Positions 23,870-32,941 of a stretch of 45,206 nt of DNA are shown here, piece by piece (the first letter of the stretch is position 1; every line of letters begins with the position of its first letter). The position numbers and the translations under genes are program-made. The DNA lies in NCBI GenBank assembly GCA_030066665.1, contig JASJBD010000014.1, positions 1-45,206 on the forward strand. Direction: 5' to 3'. The notes below the pieces were generated by a model that was given only the letters and a program-made list of their open reading frames with translations, did no database searches and was not told the DNA's origin. This DNA comes from Gammaproteobacteria bacterium (GTDB lineage Bacteria > Pseudomonadota > Gammaproteobacteria > Steroidobacterales > GCA-2729495).

Positions 23870-24659
23870 GCTGGATCCGTTGCTGAATGTCGTGATCGGC
23901 GGCGTCCGCGTGCCGGGCGACCATGGCATGAAAGGACGCTGAGCCCCAGACGTCTTCCAGCGGTAAAACTTCCGCGTGTGCCAACCCGCGCTCGAGCCAC
24001 GCAGCAAGTTCTGGCTGATCGTCCCACAGCGGCGTCAGGTGCAGCGCCCGCGCACGGAACATATACGGCAACGCGGCCGCATCTGCGAGCGTGTATTTCT
24101 CGCTCGCCAGCCAGTCCCGCCCGGCGAGCGATTCGGCGAGCTGTGATACGAAACGCCGCAAGGTCTGAATCGCCAGCCCCGCAGCCGGCGATTGCAGGCC
24201 TTTTTCGTGGGTTTTCTGCTGCCGTTCGCGGCGCGCCGGGTCTGCGACTTTTTGAAAGTGCTCTGCGAGTTCCGCCGGAGACAGCCGTTCGTTCATCTGG
24301 TGCCGCAGGAAAATGGCGTAGCTCAATACGCCGATCGCGCCGTGTACCTCGTCATCAATCGTCTTGATCAACAGGCGCATTTGCGCGCGTTCCCCGGGTG
24401 CAAACGGCCGCAGTGCCGGTTCCGGGAAACAGTCTTCCAGGTATTCATTGATGATGCTGGATTCCCGCACGACGGTGTCGCCGTGTACCAGCGTGGGTAC
24501 CACCGCCTTGGGATTGAGCTTCAGATAGTCGGGGCTGAACTGCTCGCCCTTGCGCAGGTTCAGTCGGTTCTCTTCCCACTCCAGGCCCTTCTCGGCCATC
24601 ACCAGCCGCACCTTCTGGGCGCAGGTGGATTCCACGCTGTGATAAAGCACCAGTTGCAT
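23853..24659 (-). CDS. Glutathione S-transferase family protein
   Basis: A 268-residue GST. The thioredoxin-like N-terminal domain is LVLYHSVESTCAQKVRLVMAEKGLEWEE, with VPTLVHGDTVVRESSIINEYLED as the glutathione-binding part; the all-helical C-terminal domain ends near residue 250, with DWLASEKYTLADAAALPYM. The HSVESTCAQK active-site segment and the longer helical domain fit the tetrachlorohydroquinone dehalogenase (PcpC)/GDAP1-like subgroups. The ATG at 24659 is chosen; the longer frame to 24761 overlaps the divergent gene. The substrate is unknown. Confidence 0.88.
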   Translation of the reverse strand: MQLVLYHSVESTCAQKVRLVMAEKGLEWEENRLNLRKGEQFSPDYLKLNPKAVVPTLVHGDTVVRESSIINEYLEDCFPEPALRPFAPGERAQMRLLIKTIDDEVHGAIGVLSYAIFLRHQMNERLSPAELAEHFQKVADPARRERQQKTHEKGLQSPAAGLAIQTLRRFVSQLAESLAGRDWLASEKYTLADAAALPYMFRARALHLTPLWDDQPELAAWLERGLAHAEVLPLEDVWGSASFHAMVARHADAADHDIQQRIQLTAAP

Positions 24660-24668
24660 CAGGGTCAC

Positions 24669-24676
24669 AGTATAAT
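24669..24676. promoter_or_regulatory. Overlapping -10 boxes between divergent GST and Mo-hydroxylase genes
   Basis: Only 40 bases separate the two start codons. A perfect TATAAT (24671-24676) points toward the plus-strand gene at 24700. On the minus strand TATACT (24674-24669) points to the GST gene, whose ATG at 24659 would then be very close to the transcript start. No convincing -35 boxes were found, so the assignment is weak. Confidence 0.4.
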
Positions 24677-24699
24677 TTGACCACGACGCGGAATCGCTG

Positions 24700-27105
24700 A
24701 TGTTACGCAGAAAAGAAGACGAACGGCTGATACGCGGCGCCGGTCTGTTCACGGACGACATTACCGAGCCGGGCCTGCTGCACCTGTACGTGCTGCGCTC
24801 ACCCTATGCGCATGCGCGGGTTCACTCGGTGGATACCAGCGCCGCAGACGCCCTGCCCGGCGTGGTCTGCACGCTGACCGGGCGCGAAGTCGCAGATGCC
24901 TGCGAGCCCTACATGCAGATTGCCCCGCCGCCGGCCGCGGAGATCCAGGATTATCCACTTGCGACCGACCGCGTGCGGTACCAGGGTGAACCGGTGGCTG
25001 CCGTGATTGCGGAGACGCCGGCCTTGGCGATGGACGGCGGCGCGCTGATCGAGGTCGACTACGAACCGCTCGACGCGGTGATGGATGTCGAAACCGCGTT
25101 GCTTGACGACATCGTGCTGCACGACACCGCCGGCACCAATCACGTGTGGCAGGGTGAGTTCGACTATGGCGATGTGGAGCAGGCGTTCGCCGATGCGGAC
25201 CATGTTGTGCGCATCGACCGGCTGCATTTCCACCGCTTCTCGAGTACGCCGCTGGAAACCAACGCGGTCGTGGCCGAGTGGACGCGGCAGGGCACGATCG
25301 ATTTCATTTGCAACAATTCTTTCCCCGGTTTTGCGCAGCAATTGCTGGCACCCGCGCTGCGCGTGCCGATGGAACAGCTGCGGGTGCGTACCTTCGATAT
25401 CGGCGGCAGCTTCGGCAACAAGATCTGGAACTATCTGTACATGGCCATCGCGGCGCTGGGCTCGCGCAAGGCCGGCGGTCGCCGCGTGAAATGGTCCGAG
25501 ACACGCACGGAGCACATGCTGGCCAGTGGCCATGGCAACGAGCGCACCTTCCTGAATACCGAAGTCGCGCTCAAGAGCGACGGTGAGATCACCGCCATAC
25601 GTTCACACCACCTGGACGACTGCGGCGCGTATACGCGTTACGAGCCGCTCGGCTGCATCATCTGGGCGCAGGTGCTGCCGGCAACCTACAAATTGCGCAA
25701 CATCCACATCGATTTCGAACAAGCGGTGACGAACAAGTGCCCGGTGGTACCGAACCGCGGCTATTCCCGGATGCAACACATCTGGTTCATGGAGCGCGTG
25801 GTGGATATCTGCGCGCATACGCTGGGCATTCCGCTCGACGAGATGCGCCTGAAGAACTACATCGAAGAGTTCCCGTACGAAACACCGAACGGCTGTGTCT
25901 ATGACTCGGGCAACTACCCGGCCATGTTGCAAAAGGCCAAAGAGCTGATCGACTGGGACAAGTGGCAGCAGCTGCAAGCCGATGCCAGGAAAGAGGGCCG
26001 GCGAGTTGGCATTGGCATCGGCGCAACGATCGATTCCGGTACGAACAATTTCGGCCAGGCGCAGATTATCAATCCCTACCTGCCGTTCTCGGGCAATGCG
26101 GAAGTTTGCGCGCTGCGGCTGGATTTTGACGGTAATGTGGTCGTGTGTCTTGGCACCGGCCCGTCGGGGCAGAGTCACGAAACTGCGGCCGCTGATGTTG
26201 TTGCAAAGGAACTGCAGATCGATTCCGGCATGGTGCACGTCCGTCCCTGTTTCGATACGGCCTGGAATACCTTCGTCGGGCATTCCGGCACCTACGCGAG
26301 CCAGTTCGCAGTCACGGGCCTGACAGCGGTTCACGGCGCGTGCCAGAAACTCAAGCGCGAGATGCGCCAGCTTGCCGCTTTCGTGCTGGAGGCAGCCGAG
26401 GAAGATCTCGAATTCGGCATCGGTGACGAGGGCCCGGAGCTACGGGTCAAGGGCACATCACGCGGCATCAATTACTGGGGCCTGAGTAACCTGGTCAACA
26501 ACAACAATGCAGCGCTCGATGAGTCACTCAGGGAAGTGACGCTGAACGTGCGGCATGTGTACCGGCCGCCATTCCAGGTACCGGACCTGGAGCGCAAGTT
26601 CGGTAATCTGTGCCTGACCTATGCGGCGCTGTTGCACATAGTTGTGCTGGAAGTCGACCAGGAAACCTGTCGGCCGAAGATCCTCGCGTATGCTGCCGTG
26701 GACGACTGTGGCACCGTGCTATATCCGGACATTGCCGAAGGGCAGGCGCATGGCGGGACCGCGCACGGCATCGGCGCGTCTTTGATGGAGCACTTTGACT
26801 ACGACATCGATGGCAACCTGCTGACGTCCACTTTCAGCGACTATTGCCCGATTACGGCCGTGAACATCCCGGAAATTCGGCACGCGAATGTCGAATCGCC
26901 GTCACCGTTCACCTACAACGGCGCCAAGGGTATGGGCGAGAGCGCCGGTGCGCCGCTGCATGCGATTACCGGTGCGTTGCAGGATGCCGTCTACCAGGAC
27001 GGCATCGTGGTTACCGATTCCTTCCATGCCGCGCCGGCCTTGTACGAAATGCTCCGGCAGCCGAATCGCGACCAAGTGGTCGAGGTCCTGCGGAGCACAC
27101 AGTAA
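24700..27105 (+). CDS. Xanthine dehydrogenase family molybdopterin-binding large subunit (second)
   Basis: An 801-residue molybdenum hydroxylase large subunit, a paralogue only distantly similar to the one at 20723. It begins directly in the conserved RGAGLFTDDITEPGLLHLYVLRSPYAHARV, has the molybdopterin segment FDIGGSFGNK in place of the commoner GGGFGGK, and the C-terminal GAKGMGESAGAP, with E747 the expected catalytic glutamate. Again no FAD or 2Fe-2S subunit genes accompany it. It is divergent from the GST gene and converges with the LLM gene over the second hairpin. CO dehydrogenase activity is unlikely without its typical AYRCSFR motif; the substrate is unknown. Confidence 0.87.
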   Translation: MLRRKEDERLIRGAGLFTDDITEPGLLHLYVLRSPYAHARVHSVDTSAADALPGVVCTLTGREVADACEPYMQIAPPPAAEIQDYPLATDRVRYQGEPVAAVIAETPALAMDGGALIEVDYEPLDAVMDVETALLDDIVLHDTAGTNHVWQGEFDYGDVEQAFADADHVVRIDRLHFHRFSSTPLETNAVVAEWTRQGTIDFICNNSFPGFAQQLLAPALRVPMEQLRVRTFDIGGSFGNKIWNYLYMAIAALGSRKAGGRRVKWSETRTEHMLASGHGNERTFLNTEVALKSDGEITAIRSHHLDDCGAYTRYEPLGCIIWAQVLPATYKLRNIHIDFEQAVTNKCPVVPNRGYSRMQHIWFMERVVDICAHTLGIPLDEMRLKNYIEEFPYETPNGCVYDSGNYPAMLQKAKELIDWDKWQQLQADARKEGRRVGIGIGATIDSGTNNFGQAQIINPYLPFSGNAEVCALRLDFDGNVVVCLGTGPSGQSHETAAADVVAKELQIDSGMVHVRPCFDTAWNTFVGHSGTYASQFAVTGLTAVHGACQKLKREMRQLAAFVLEAAEEDLEFGIGDEGPELRVKGTSRGINYWGLSNLVNNNNAALDESLREVTLNVRHVYRPPFQVPDLERKFGNLCLTYAALLHIVVLEVDQETCRPKILAYAAVDDCGTVLYPDIAEGQAHGGTAHGIGASLMEHFDYDIDGNLLTSTFSDYCPITAVNIPEIRHANVESPSPFTYNGAKGMGESAGAPLHAITGALQDAVYQDGIVVTDSFHAAPALYEMLRQPNRDQVVEVLRSTQ

Positions 27106-27109
27106 CGCC

Positions 27110-27192
27110 GGCCCCGTGACCGGGGGTCTGTCATCGTCATGGCTCGCTTCGCTGCGCTTTACTTCCGATGACAGACCCCCGGTCACGGGGCC
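27110..27192. repeat. Long perfect hairpin, copy 2 (shared loop core)
   Basis: Between the convergent Mo-hydroxylase (stop at 27105) and LLM (stop at 27238) genes. The stem is perfect over 27 bases (27110-27136 against 27166-27192), with a 29-base loop. The loop has ATGGCTCGCT and CGCTGCGCTTTACTTC as in copy 1 and differs by three bases over the 41-base core. The stem arms differ from those of copy 1 at many positions, always with compensating changes on the other arm. No T-run follows, so termination by hairpin is possible but not typical. Confidence 0.85.
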
Positions 27193-27237
27193 ATTCACCG
27201 AGTCGGAAAAACCGCGGTTCGACCCCCCGTGGATGAC

Positions 27238-28173
27238 TCAGGTAGCGTAGCTCTGCGCAATCGCCTGTGCTTCGCGGCAGAAGTCGGCGATATCTGCCTT
27301 GTCGTCGATGAACTGGTTCGGTTTGATGCAGAAGGTCGTGAAGCCGCGCGCCATCTGTTCCGGAATCGATGCCATGGATTCGGCCAGCGGTGCCGGGCTG
27401 TCATCGTCCGGGAACAGCCCGCGCGTGCCGCCGATCATTTCGAGATCAGACAGGCTGCGGCCTGCATCATTCATGGCCGCCGCGAGTCGCGCGATGTCTT
27501 CATCCGATGGCCGGCCCAACGGGTGAAAACCGCGGCCATATTTCACCAGGCGGTGCAGCAACGGTTTGTGCAGTGTTTCGCCGCCAAACCACAGCGTCGG
27601 GCCGCTGGAACGTGAGGCCTTCGGTTCCAGGTAGATATCGCTGAAGCTGAAATGCTCGCCGTCGAACGAGGCCGGCGAGTGCGCCCAGACGGCAGACAGC
27701 GCGGCAAGCTGCTCGTCCAGGATCTTGCCGCGTTGGCGGAACGGTATACCGAGTGCCTCGTACTCATCGCGATGCCAGCTCACGGTCGGCTGCACGATCA
27801 GTCGACCGCCGGACAGGATGTCCAGCGTGCCCAGGTCGCGCGCGAGCTGCAGAGGATGCCTCAAGGGCGCGATGATCGCGCCGGCGAACAGGCGCAGTTT
27901 CGTGGTGCGGCCGGCAATCGCGCTGAGCAACACCATCGAGCTGGGCCAGGGCGTGTCCGGTTCCTGGTTGCCGGGCAGTGCGTAGTCCCGCGGATTGGCC
28001 ATCGGACCGCTGGCAATGGCTGACGGGCCGAGGACGATGTGCTCGCTGATCATGATGCCGTCGATCCCGGCGCTCTCGGCGGTCACCGCCCAATCGACCA
28101 GCTCGCGCAGGTCCAACGGATCGAGAATGGTCCAGTTTTCGCTGAGGATCATCAGCAACTTGGGTGTTGGCAT
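27238..28173 (-). CDS. LLM class flavin-dependent oxidoreductase
   Basis: A 311-residue luciferase-like (alpha/beta)8 flavoprotein, of the type using FMNH2 or F420H2. LVDWAVTAESAGIDGIMISEHIV, then LLSAIAGRTTKLRLFAGAIIAPLRHPLQLARDLGTLDILSGGRL and PTLWFGGETLHKPLLHRLVKYGRGFHPLG match the family, and the HP preceding the LARD helix is a usual feature. It could perform monooxygenation or a hydride-transfer reaction. It is the last gene of the P450 operon, coupled to the amidotransferase gene by a one-base TGATG overlap. Confidence 0.88.
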   Translation of the reverse strand: MPTPKLLMILSENWTILDPLDLRELVDWAVTAESAGIDGIMISEHIVLGPSAIASGPMANPRDYALPGNQEPDTPWPSSMVLLSAIAGRTTKLRLFAGAIIAPLRHPLQLARDLGTLDILSGGRLIVQPTVSWHRDEYEALGIPFRQRGKILDEQLAALSAVWAHSPASFDGEHFSFSDIYLEPKASRSSGPTLWFGGETLHKPLLHRLVKYGRGFHPLGRPSDEDIARLAAAMNDAGRSLSDLEMIGGTRGLFPDDDSPAPLAESMASIPEQMARGFTTFCIKPNQFIDDKADIADFCREAQAIAQSYAT

Positions 28174-28943
28174 TAGCGCATTCCTCTATCTAGCGACCAG
28201 CGTGTCTTGGCATGCACCGCCGTGTCGATAAATTGCCCGAGCCAGCGGGCCACGACGATCGAATCCGGTTGCCCCTCGGCAAACGTAGCATGGGCGGTGT
28301 CGTATTCCTCGGTAGAGATCGCGCCCTTCTCCAGCAAATACTCCGTAAATACCTGCATCGACTTCTTCGATTGCTCGGGGTGGGGCTGGATGCACAGCAA
28401 GACGCCGTCCACGGTGTACATTGCATTCGGACAGCGCGCCGATTCGCCGAGCAATTCCACACCGGGCGGTAACTCCAGCACCTGGTCCTGGTTGATGTAA
28501 TGCAGGGTGTATTCGTCCTGGGTCGGCGACATCCACGGCCGTTCGACGTTGACCAGCAAATGGTAGCGACCCAGCAGCCAGCCCGTCCTGGCTTTGTGTA
28601 CATGACCGCCGAGTGCCTGCGCCACGAGCTGATGGCCGAAACACACGCCGACCTGCGGCTTCCGCGCGGCAAAGGCGGTGCGGATAAAGTCCTCGAGCAC
28701 CCGGATCCATGGCAGGTCCTCGTAAACGCTGCAGGGACTGCCGGTGATCAGGTAAGCGTCGCATTCGTCGAGTGCGTCCGGTATTTCGCCTTCCGCGACC
28801 AGGTAGGTCCGGTATTCGAAGTCGAGTCCCGCGCTCTCGAACATGGTGATGAACTTCTGCGGATCGGTATCTTCACCCGACAGGTAAAACTCCTGCGGGA
28901 TGGTGTCCAGCAGGCCGACGCAAATCTTGCGGCCACCGTTCAT
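28173..28943 (-). CDS. Class I glutamine amidotransferase
   Basis: A 256-residue GATase1 of the GuaA-N-terminal-domain type. The nucleophile elbow GVCFGHQLVAQALGG has C101, and the triad is completed by H188 and E190 in QPHPE. It is a stand-alone hydrolase that would cleave gamma-glutamyl bonds; with a GS-type ligase and aldehyde dehydrogenase in the same operon a role in removing gamma-glutamate from a catabolic intermediate is likely, as PuuD does, although PuuD is from a different subfamily (GICRGxQ). Overlaps with both neighbours (TGATG) imply translational coupling. Confidence 0.85.
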   Translation of the reverse strand: MNGGRKICVGLLDTIPQEFYLSGEDTDPQKFITMFESAGLDFEYRTYLVAEGEIPDALDECDAYLITGSPCSVYEDLPWIRVLEDFIRTAFAARKPQVGVCFGHQLVAQALGGHVHKARTGWLLGRYHLLVNVERPWMSPTQDEYTLHYINQDQVLELPPGVELLGESARCPNAMYTVDGVLLCIQPHPEQSKKSMQVFTEYLLEKGAISTEEYDTAHATFAEGQPDSIVVARWLGQFIDTAVHAKTRWSLDRGMR

Positions 28944-30412
28944 CAGCCGGTGGAGTCTTCCAGGATCTGCAGCGTCTTCAGTTCACTGTGGAAGTCCAGC
29001 GCGAAATCGCCGCCTTCGCGACCGATGCCGCTGATCCCGAAACCACCGAACGGCGCGGTGAGGTCGCGGACCAGGAAGCAGTTGACCCACACGGTACCGG
29101 CGCGAATCGCGCGACCAACGCTTTCGGCACGTTCTGCACTCGAGGTGTAAACGATGCCGGACAGGCCGTACGGCGTGCTGTTCGCGAGGGCAACCGCCTC
29201 GGCCTCGTCATCGAACGTTTGAAACGTCAGTACCGGGCCGAAGACCTCGTTTTGCACCACTTCCGATTCGTTCGACTGCGGTTGGATCAACGTTGGCTCA
29301 TACCACAGGCCGCCTTCCTTATACACGCGGCCGCCGCAGACGATTTCATCACCCGCCGCCCGCGCCCGCTCGACGAAACCGGCAATGCGCGCGAGGTGAT
29401 CCGGATGAATTACCGGTGAGATGGTCGTCGCCGAATCGCGGCTGTCGCCGAGCACGTGTTGGTCGGTGTAGGCGTGAAACTTCTCGAGGAACTCGTCTTC
29501 GATGCTGTTTTGCACGAGCAGGCGGGTGCCGGCCAGGCAGACCTGGCCCGAATCATCGAACTGCGCCGCGGCCTTTTTCGCGGCCGCATCCAGGTCGGCA
29601 TCGTCGAAGACCAGCAGCGGCCCCTTGCCGCCGAGTTCGGCAGTGAACGGCACAATGTTTTTCGCCGCCGACACGCCGATATGTTTTGCGGTTTCCGGTG
29701 AACCGGTAAACGAAATGCGCCGTACGCGTGCATCCGCAACCAGGGCTGCGCCGAGATCCTCGCCGTAGCCCTGCACGATATTGAACACGCCGGGCGGGAA
29801 ACCCGCTGCGTCGATCAGGTCAGCGAGCAACGAGCAGGACAGCGGCGACCATTCCGCCGGCTTCAGAATCACCGTGTTGCCGGCTGCCAGCGCGGGCGCA
29901 CACTTCCAGGTCGACAGCATGAACGGCGCGTTCCACGGTGTGATGATCACGGCGGGTCCGGCCGGCATGCGCATGACCGTATTGCGCGTATTGTTCGACT
30001 CCCAGGCGCGCTCTTCGTAGGCTGCGGCCAGTTCGCCATACGCACGGAAGTTGCGCGCGCCGCGCGAAATTACGCGCAGCCGCAGACTCTCTTCGAGCAT
30101 GGCCATATCCAGGCACTCGACCTTGGCCAGTTCGTCGTTGTTGGCCTCGATCAGTTCGGCCAGCCGGGTCAAATACTCCGCGCGCGCGGCCGCGCTCAGC
30201 GCGGCCCAGGCCGGGAAGGCATCCGCCGCGGCTGCTACCGCCTGGTCCGCCGTGTTGGCGTCGCCGCGCGCGATGTCGGCGAGCTTCCAGTTCCAGTCCA
30301 GCGGCGAGCGATCTTCAAATGTGGTGGGCGACGCCACGCGTTCGCCCCCAATGTAGTGGTCCGTCGATACGGAAACGCCGTCGACGTCGACGCGGTTACC
30401 TTTTTTGCTCAT
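28943..30412 (-). CDS. NAD(P)-dependent aldehyde dehydrogenase
   Basis: A 489-residue ALDH that oxidises an aldehyde to its acid. The catalytic cysteine is C292 (GQVCLAGTRLLV), the general base E259 (FTAELGGKGP), the oxyanion asparagine N161 (ITPWNAPFM), and the NAD-binding SFTGSPETAKHI is present. It is close to HpaE/2-hydroxymuconic semialdehyde and gamma-glutamyl-aminobutyraldehyde (PuuC)-type enzymes. In the operon it would work between ligase and amidotransferase. The ligase gene ends 27 bases upstream. Confidence 0.9.
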   Translation of the reverse strand: MSKKGNRVDVDGVSVSTDHYIGGERVASPTTFEDRSPLDWNWKLADIARGDANTADQAVAAAADAFPAWAALSAAARAEYLTRLAELIEANNDELAKVECLDMAMLEESLRLRVISRGARNFRAYGELAAAYEERAWESNNTRNTVMRMPAGPAVIITPWNAPFMLSTWKCAPALAAGNTVILKPAEWSPLSCSLLADLIDAAGFPPGVFNIVQGYGEDLGAALVADARVRRISFTGSPETAKHIGVSAAKNIVPFTAELGGKGPLLVFDDADLDAAAKKAAAQFDDSGQVCLAGTRLLVQNSIEDEFLEKFHAYTDQHVLGDSRDSATTISPVIHPDHLARIAGFVERARAAGDEIVCGGRVYKEGGLWYEPTLIQPQSNESEVVQNEVFGPVLTFQTFDDEAEAVALANSTPYGLSGIVYTSSAERAESVGRAIRAGTVWVNCFLVRDLTAPFGGFGISGIGREGGDFALDFHSELKTLQILEDSTG

Positions 30413-30439
30413 GTCCGTTCAGTTTTTGGCAGGTTGTTG

Positions 30440-31735
30440 TTACAGGAATGGCAGATATTCAGTCATTTCCCAATCGGTGGTGTGATCCAGGAAACGCTGC
30501 CACTCGGCGCCCTTGACCACGGCGAAGTGGGCAACGATTTCGCCGCCCAGGGCTTCGGCCAGGGCCTTGTCGTTTTCCATTGCGGCCAGCGCTTCGCCGA
30601 GGTTTTCCGGAATATGCCGATCGGTGTCGACGTTCTCCAGGCAGTCACCGGTCTCGGCCGGCTGCAAAGCGGGTTTTTCGATCGTGCCCAGGTGCGCGGA
30701 CTGCAGCACTGCAGCTGCCGCGATGTAGGGATTCGCCGCCCCATCGGCAACGCGATGTTCGATGCGCGCGCCCTTGCCGCGCTCGGCCGGTACACGCACC
30801 GCGACGCCGCGGTGGTCATAACCCCAGTTGATCCAGTAGCCTGCCAGGCTGGCGGGACGCAGGCGCCGATAGGAATTCACCGTGGGCGCGACCAGCGCGG
30901 TCATGCCCTCCTGGTGGGCCATTAGACCGGCAATGCACTGCTTCGCGAGTTCGCTGAGACCGTCTTCCGCTTTCGGGTCGTTGATCGCGTTGCCGCCATC
31001 CTTGGTGCTCAGGCTCAAATTGAAATGCAGGCCGTTGCCGCCCTTACCGACCAGTGGTTTGGGCATGTAAGTCAGCAGGTAACCGTGCTTGATCAGGATT
31101 TCCCGCGCCATGATCTTGAACAGAAAAGCGTCGTCGACGGCTTTCAGTGCGTCGTCATATCGCAACGTGAATTCGAACTGCGGCCAGTCGTATTCCGACG
31201 TAATGAATTCCAGCGGAAACCCGCAGGCCTCGGACTGCTGCCAGACGATATCCACGAGCCCGGCCGGGTCGACCGATGCGCCGGTGCCATAGACATACGC
31301 GCCCGGCGTGTCGTAGGGCACCCATTTGCCGTGCTCGTCGCGTTGAAAAATGTAACCTTCGAACTCGATGCCGAGTTGCGGTTCCAGATCCTGCGCCTGC
31401 CAGGCTTCCACCGCGCGGCGCAGCGCCGCGCGCGGGCAAACGGACAGCGGTTCGTCGTCAAGATAGAGATCGGCCACCACGACACCGGTTTCGTGTTCCC
31501 AGCCTGGCCGCAATGTGCCCAGGTCGTAGCGTGCCTCGAGATCCGGCAAGCCTTCGAGCATCCGGGTGCCCGGGGCCGGCGTCATGTCCCGGTCGTAGCC
31601 GAGTGCGAACAGGCCAACGCAATGCCGCGACACGCCCGCGCGCGCGGCTTCGAACGGCAGGTACTTGCCCCGCGCGAGGTTCAGATGATCGCCGAACAGT
31701 ACCCGCACGCGGTTGAAGTCTTTGGCCTTGTTCAT
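30440..31735 (-). CDS. Glutamine synthetase-like gamma-glutamyl ligase
   Basis: A 431-residue glutamine synthetase-fold enzyme that would join glutamate to an amine using ATP. The catalytic-domain motifs are EPQLGIEFEGYIFQ (metal-binding glutamates), KPLVGKGGNGLHFNLSL, and APTVNSYRRLRPASLAGYWINWGYDHRGVAVRVP with IEHRVADGAANPYIAAAAVL. It lacks the adenylylation-type NLYDLP loop of housekeeping GS and resembles PuuA/IpuC/gamma-glutamylanilide synthase ligases. The amine substrate is unknown. It sits 19 bases after the MFS gene in the operon. Confidence 0.87.
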   Translation of the reverse strand: MNKAKDFNRVRVLFGDHLNLARGKYLPFEAARAGVSRHCVGLFALGYDRDMTPAPGTRMLEGLPDLEARYDLGTLRPGWEHETGVVVADLYLDDEPLSVCPRAALRRAVEAWQAQDLEPQLGIEFEGYIFQRDEHGKWVPYDTPGAYVYGTGASVDPAGLVDIVWQQSEACGFPLEFITSEYDWPQFEFTLRYDDALKAVDDAFLFKIMAREILIKHGYLLTYMPKPLVGKGGNGLHFNLSLSTKDGGNAINDPKAEDGLSELAKQCIAGLMAHQEGMTALVAPTVNSYRRLRPASLAGYWINWGYDHRGVAVRVPAERGKGARIEHRVADGAANPYIAAAAVLQSAHLGTIEKPALQPAETGDCLENVDTDRHIPENLGEALAAMENDKALAEALGGEIVAHFAVVKGAEWQRFLDHTTDWEMTEYLPFL

Positions 31736-31754
31736 TGTGATTCTCCGGTTCTGG

Positions 31755-32921
31755 TCAGGTGGCGACCTCTAATGCCAGGTGGCGTCGCCGGTGCTGATTC
31801 GTGACGAAGATGATAAGCACGAAGCTCAGCAACAGACAGTAGATACTACCCTTGATCATCGGGCCGTAGCCGCTGCTGTCGTCGAGTGTCAGCGCCGCCA
31901 GGCCCGGCGCGATGCCGAGACCGATCATCTGCATGGCAATCGCGTACAGCGTCATCAGGCCCTTGCGGTCGAAACTGGCCGCGGCCGCGAGAATATAGGG
32001 CAGGGTCATGTTCCACAGCATGTTGAACACGATTACGGCGACCGCGTAGGTCGCCATATCAAATTCACCCAGCAGCAAAAGCAAGCTGCCGGCGCCCGCC
32101 AGGATGCCGAACGACAACGGGATCATTCGGCCAAGTCGTGCAGCAAGGAAGACTGCCACCAGCGCGCCGCCAATGCCGGCGATCTGCGACACCGTCAACG
32201 CGTTCGCGATCGGCTGTTCCTCCAGACCGCCGGCGATACCAATCAGGAACAGATATGCCCAGGCAATCCCGATGCCGACGTTGTACGCCAGCACGCCGAT
32301 CAGCGTGACGCCTTTCATCGCCAGCGGCATTTCCAGCGCGGTCGGTTCGATCTCGGCGCGGCTGTCGGCCGAATGCGGGATGTATTTCACGGCGCGCAAT
32401 GACAGCACACAGACGATCGTGAAGAACCAGAACACGCCGCTGAGGCCGATGGTGTCGAACGCCGTGGGTAGGAGCAGCAGACCCGCCGCGCCGTAACTCA
32501 ACAGCCAGGTCAGGTACAGCGCGAAGTTTCGGTCGGGCTCGCGTGTAAGTCCAATCGCGCCAAAACTCAGCGAGATAATCCCGCCGTGACCGATGCCTGC
32601 GATGAATCGGGTTGTTGCAATCAGCGCCGGCGTTTCGACCAGCGCCGAGGCCGCATTGCCAATGATTGCAATGATAAGGCAGACGTAGAGTGACCTCTGC
32701 CAGTTGATGCGATGCGCGAGTGCCGCCGCCAGGATCGCGGTGATGGCAACACCGGTCATCTCCGCCGATGCGGTCAGTCCCGCTTCGCGATCCGTCAGCC
32801 CGAGGATATCGACGAAACCCTGAACGATGCCCGGCTGGATGATGAAAGCGAGGACGCCCACCGTGCCGAACCATTTTGCCGCGTAACGGGTTGCCCGACT
32901 GTTGACGTCCTGGAATGCCAT
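31755..32921 (-). CDS. Major facilitator superfamily transporter
   Basis: A 388-residue membrane protein with about twelve predicted helices in two halves joined by a charged cytoplasmic loop (IPHSADSRAEIEPTALEMPLAMKG). Features typical of MFS are RFIAGIGHGGIISLSFGAIG in helix 4/5 and LAARLGRMIPLSFGILAGAG in the second half. Direction and substrate cannot be told, but position after the P450 gene and before the ligase suggests uptake of the amine or aromatic compound that the operon degrades. Gaps are 20 bases to the P450 and 19 to the ligase gene. Confidence 0.88.
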   Translation of the reverse strand: MAFQDVNSRATRYAAKWFGTVGVLAFIIQPGIVQGFVDILGLTDREAGLTASAEMTGVAITAILAAALAHRINWQRSLYVCLIIAIIGNAASALVETPALIATTRFIAGIGHGGIISLSFGAIGLTREPDRNFALYLTWLLSYGAAGLLLLPTAFDTIGLSGVFWFFTIVCVLSLRAVKYIPHSADSRAEIEPTALEMPLAMKGVTLIGVLAYNVGIGIAWAYLFLIGIAGGLEEQPIANALTVSQIAGIGGALVAVFLAARLGRMIPLSFGILAGAGSLLLLLGEFDMATYAVAVIVFNMLWNMTLPYILAAAASFDRKGLMTLYAIAMQMIGLGIAPGLAALTLDDSSGYGPMIKGSIYCLLLSFVLIIFVTNQHRRRHLALEVAT

Positions 32922-32941
32922 AGGCGTTGTAGCTTAACGCG

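Noticed and set aside
24700-27105. Aerobic carbon monoxide dehydrogenase large subunit (CoxL form I)
   Set aside because: The AYRCSFR active-site loop is absent and the small and medium subunit genes are missing.
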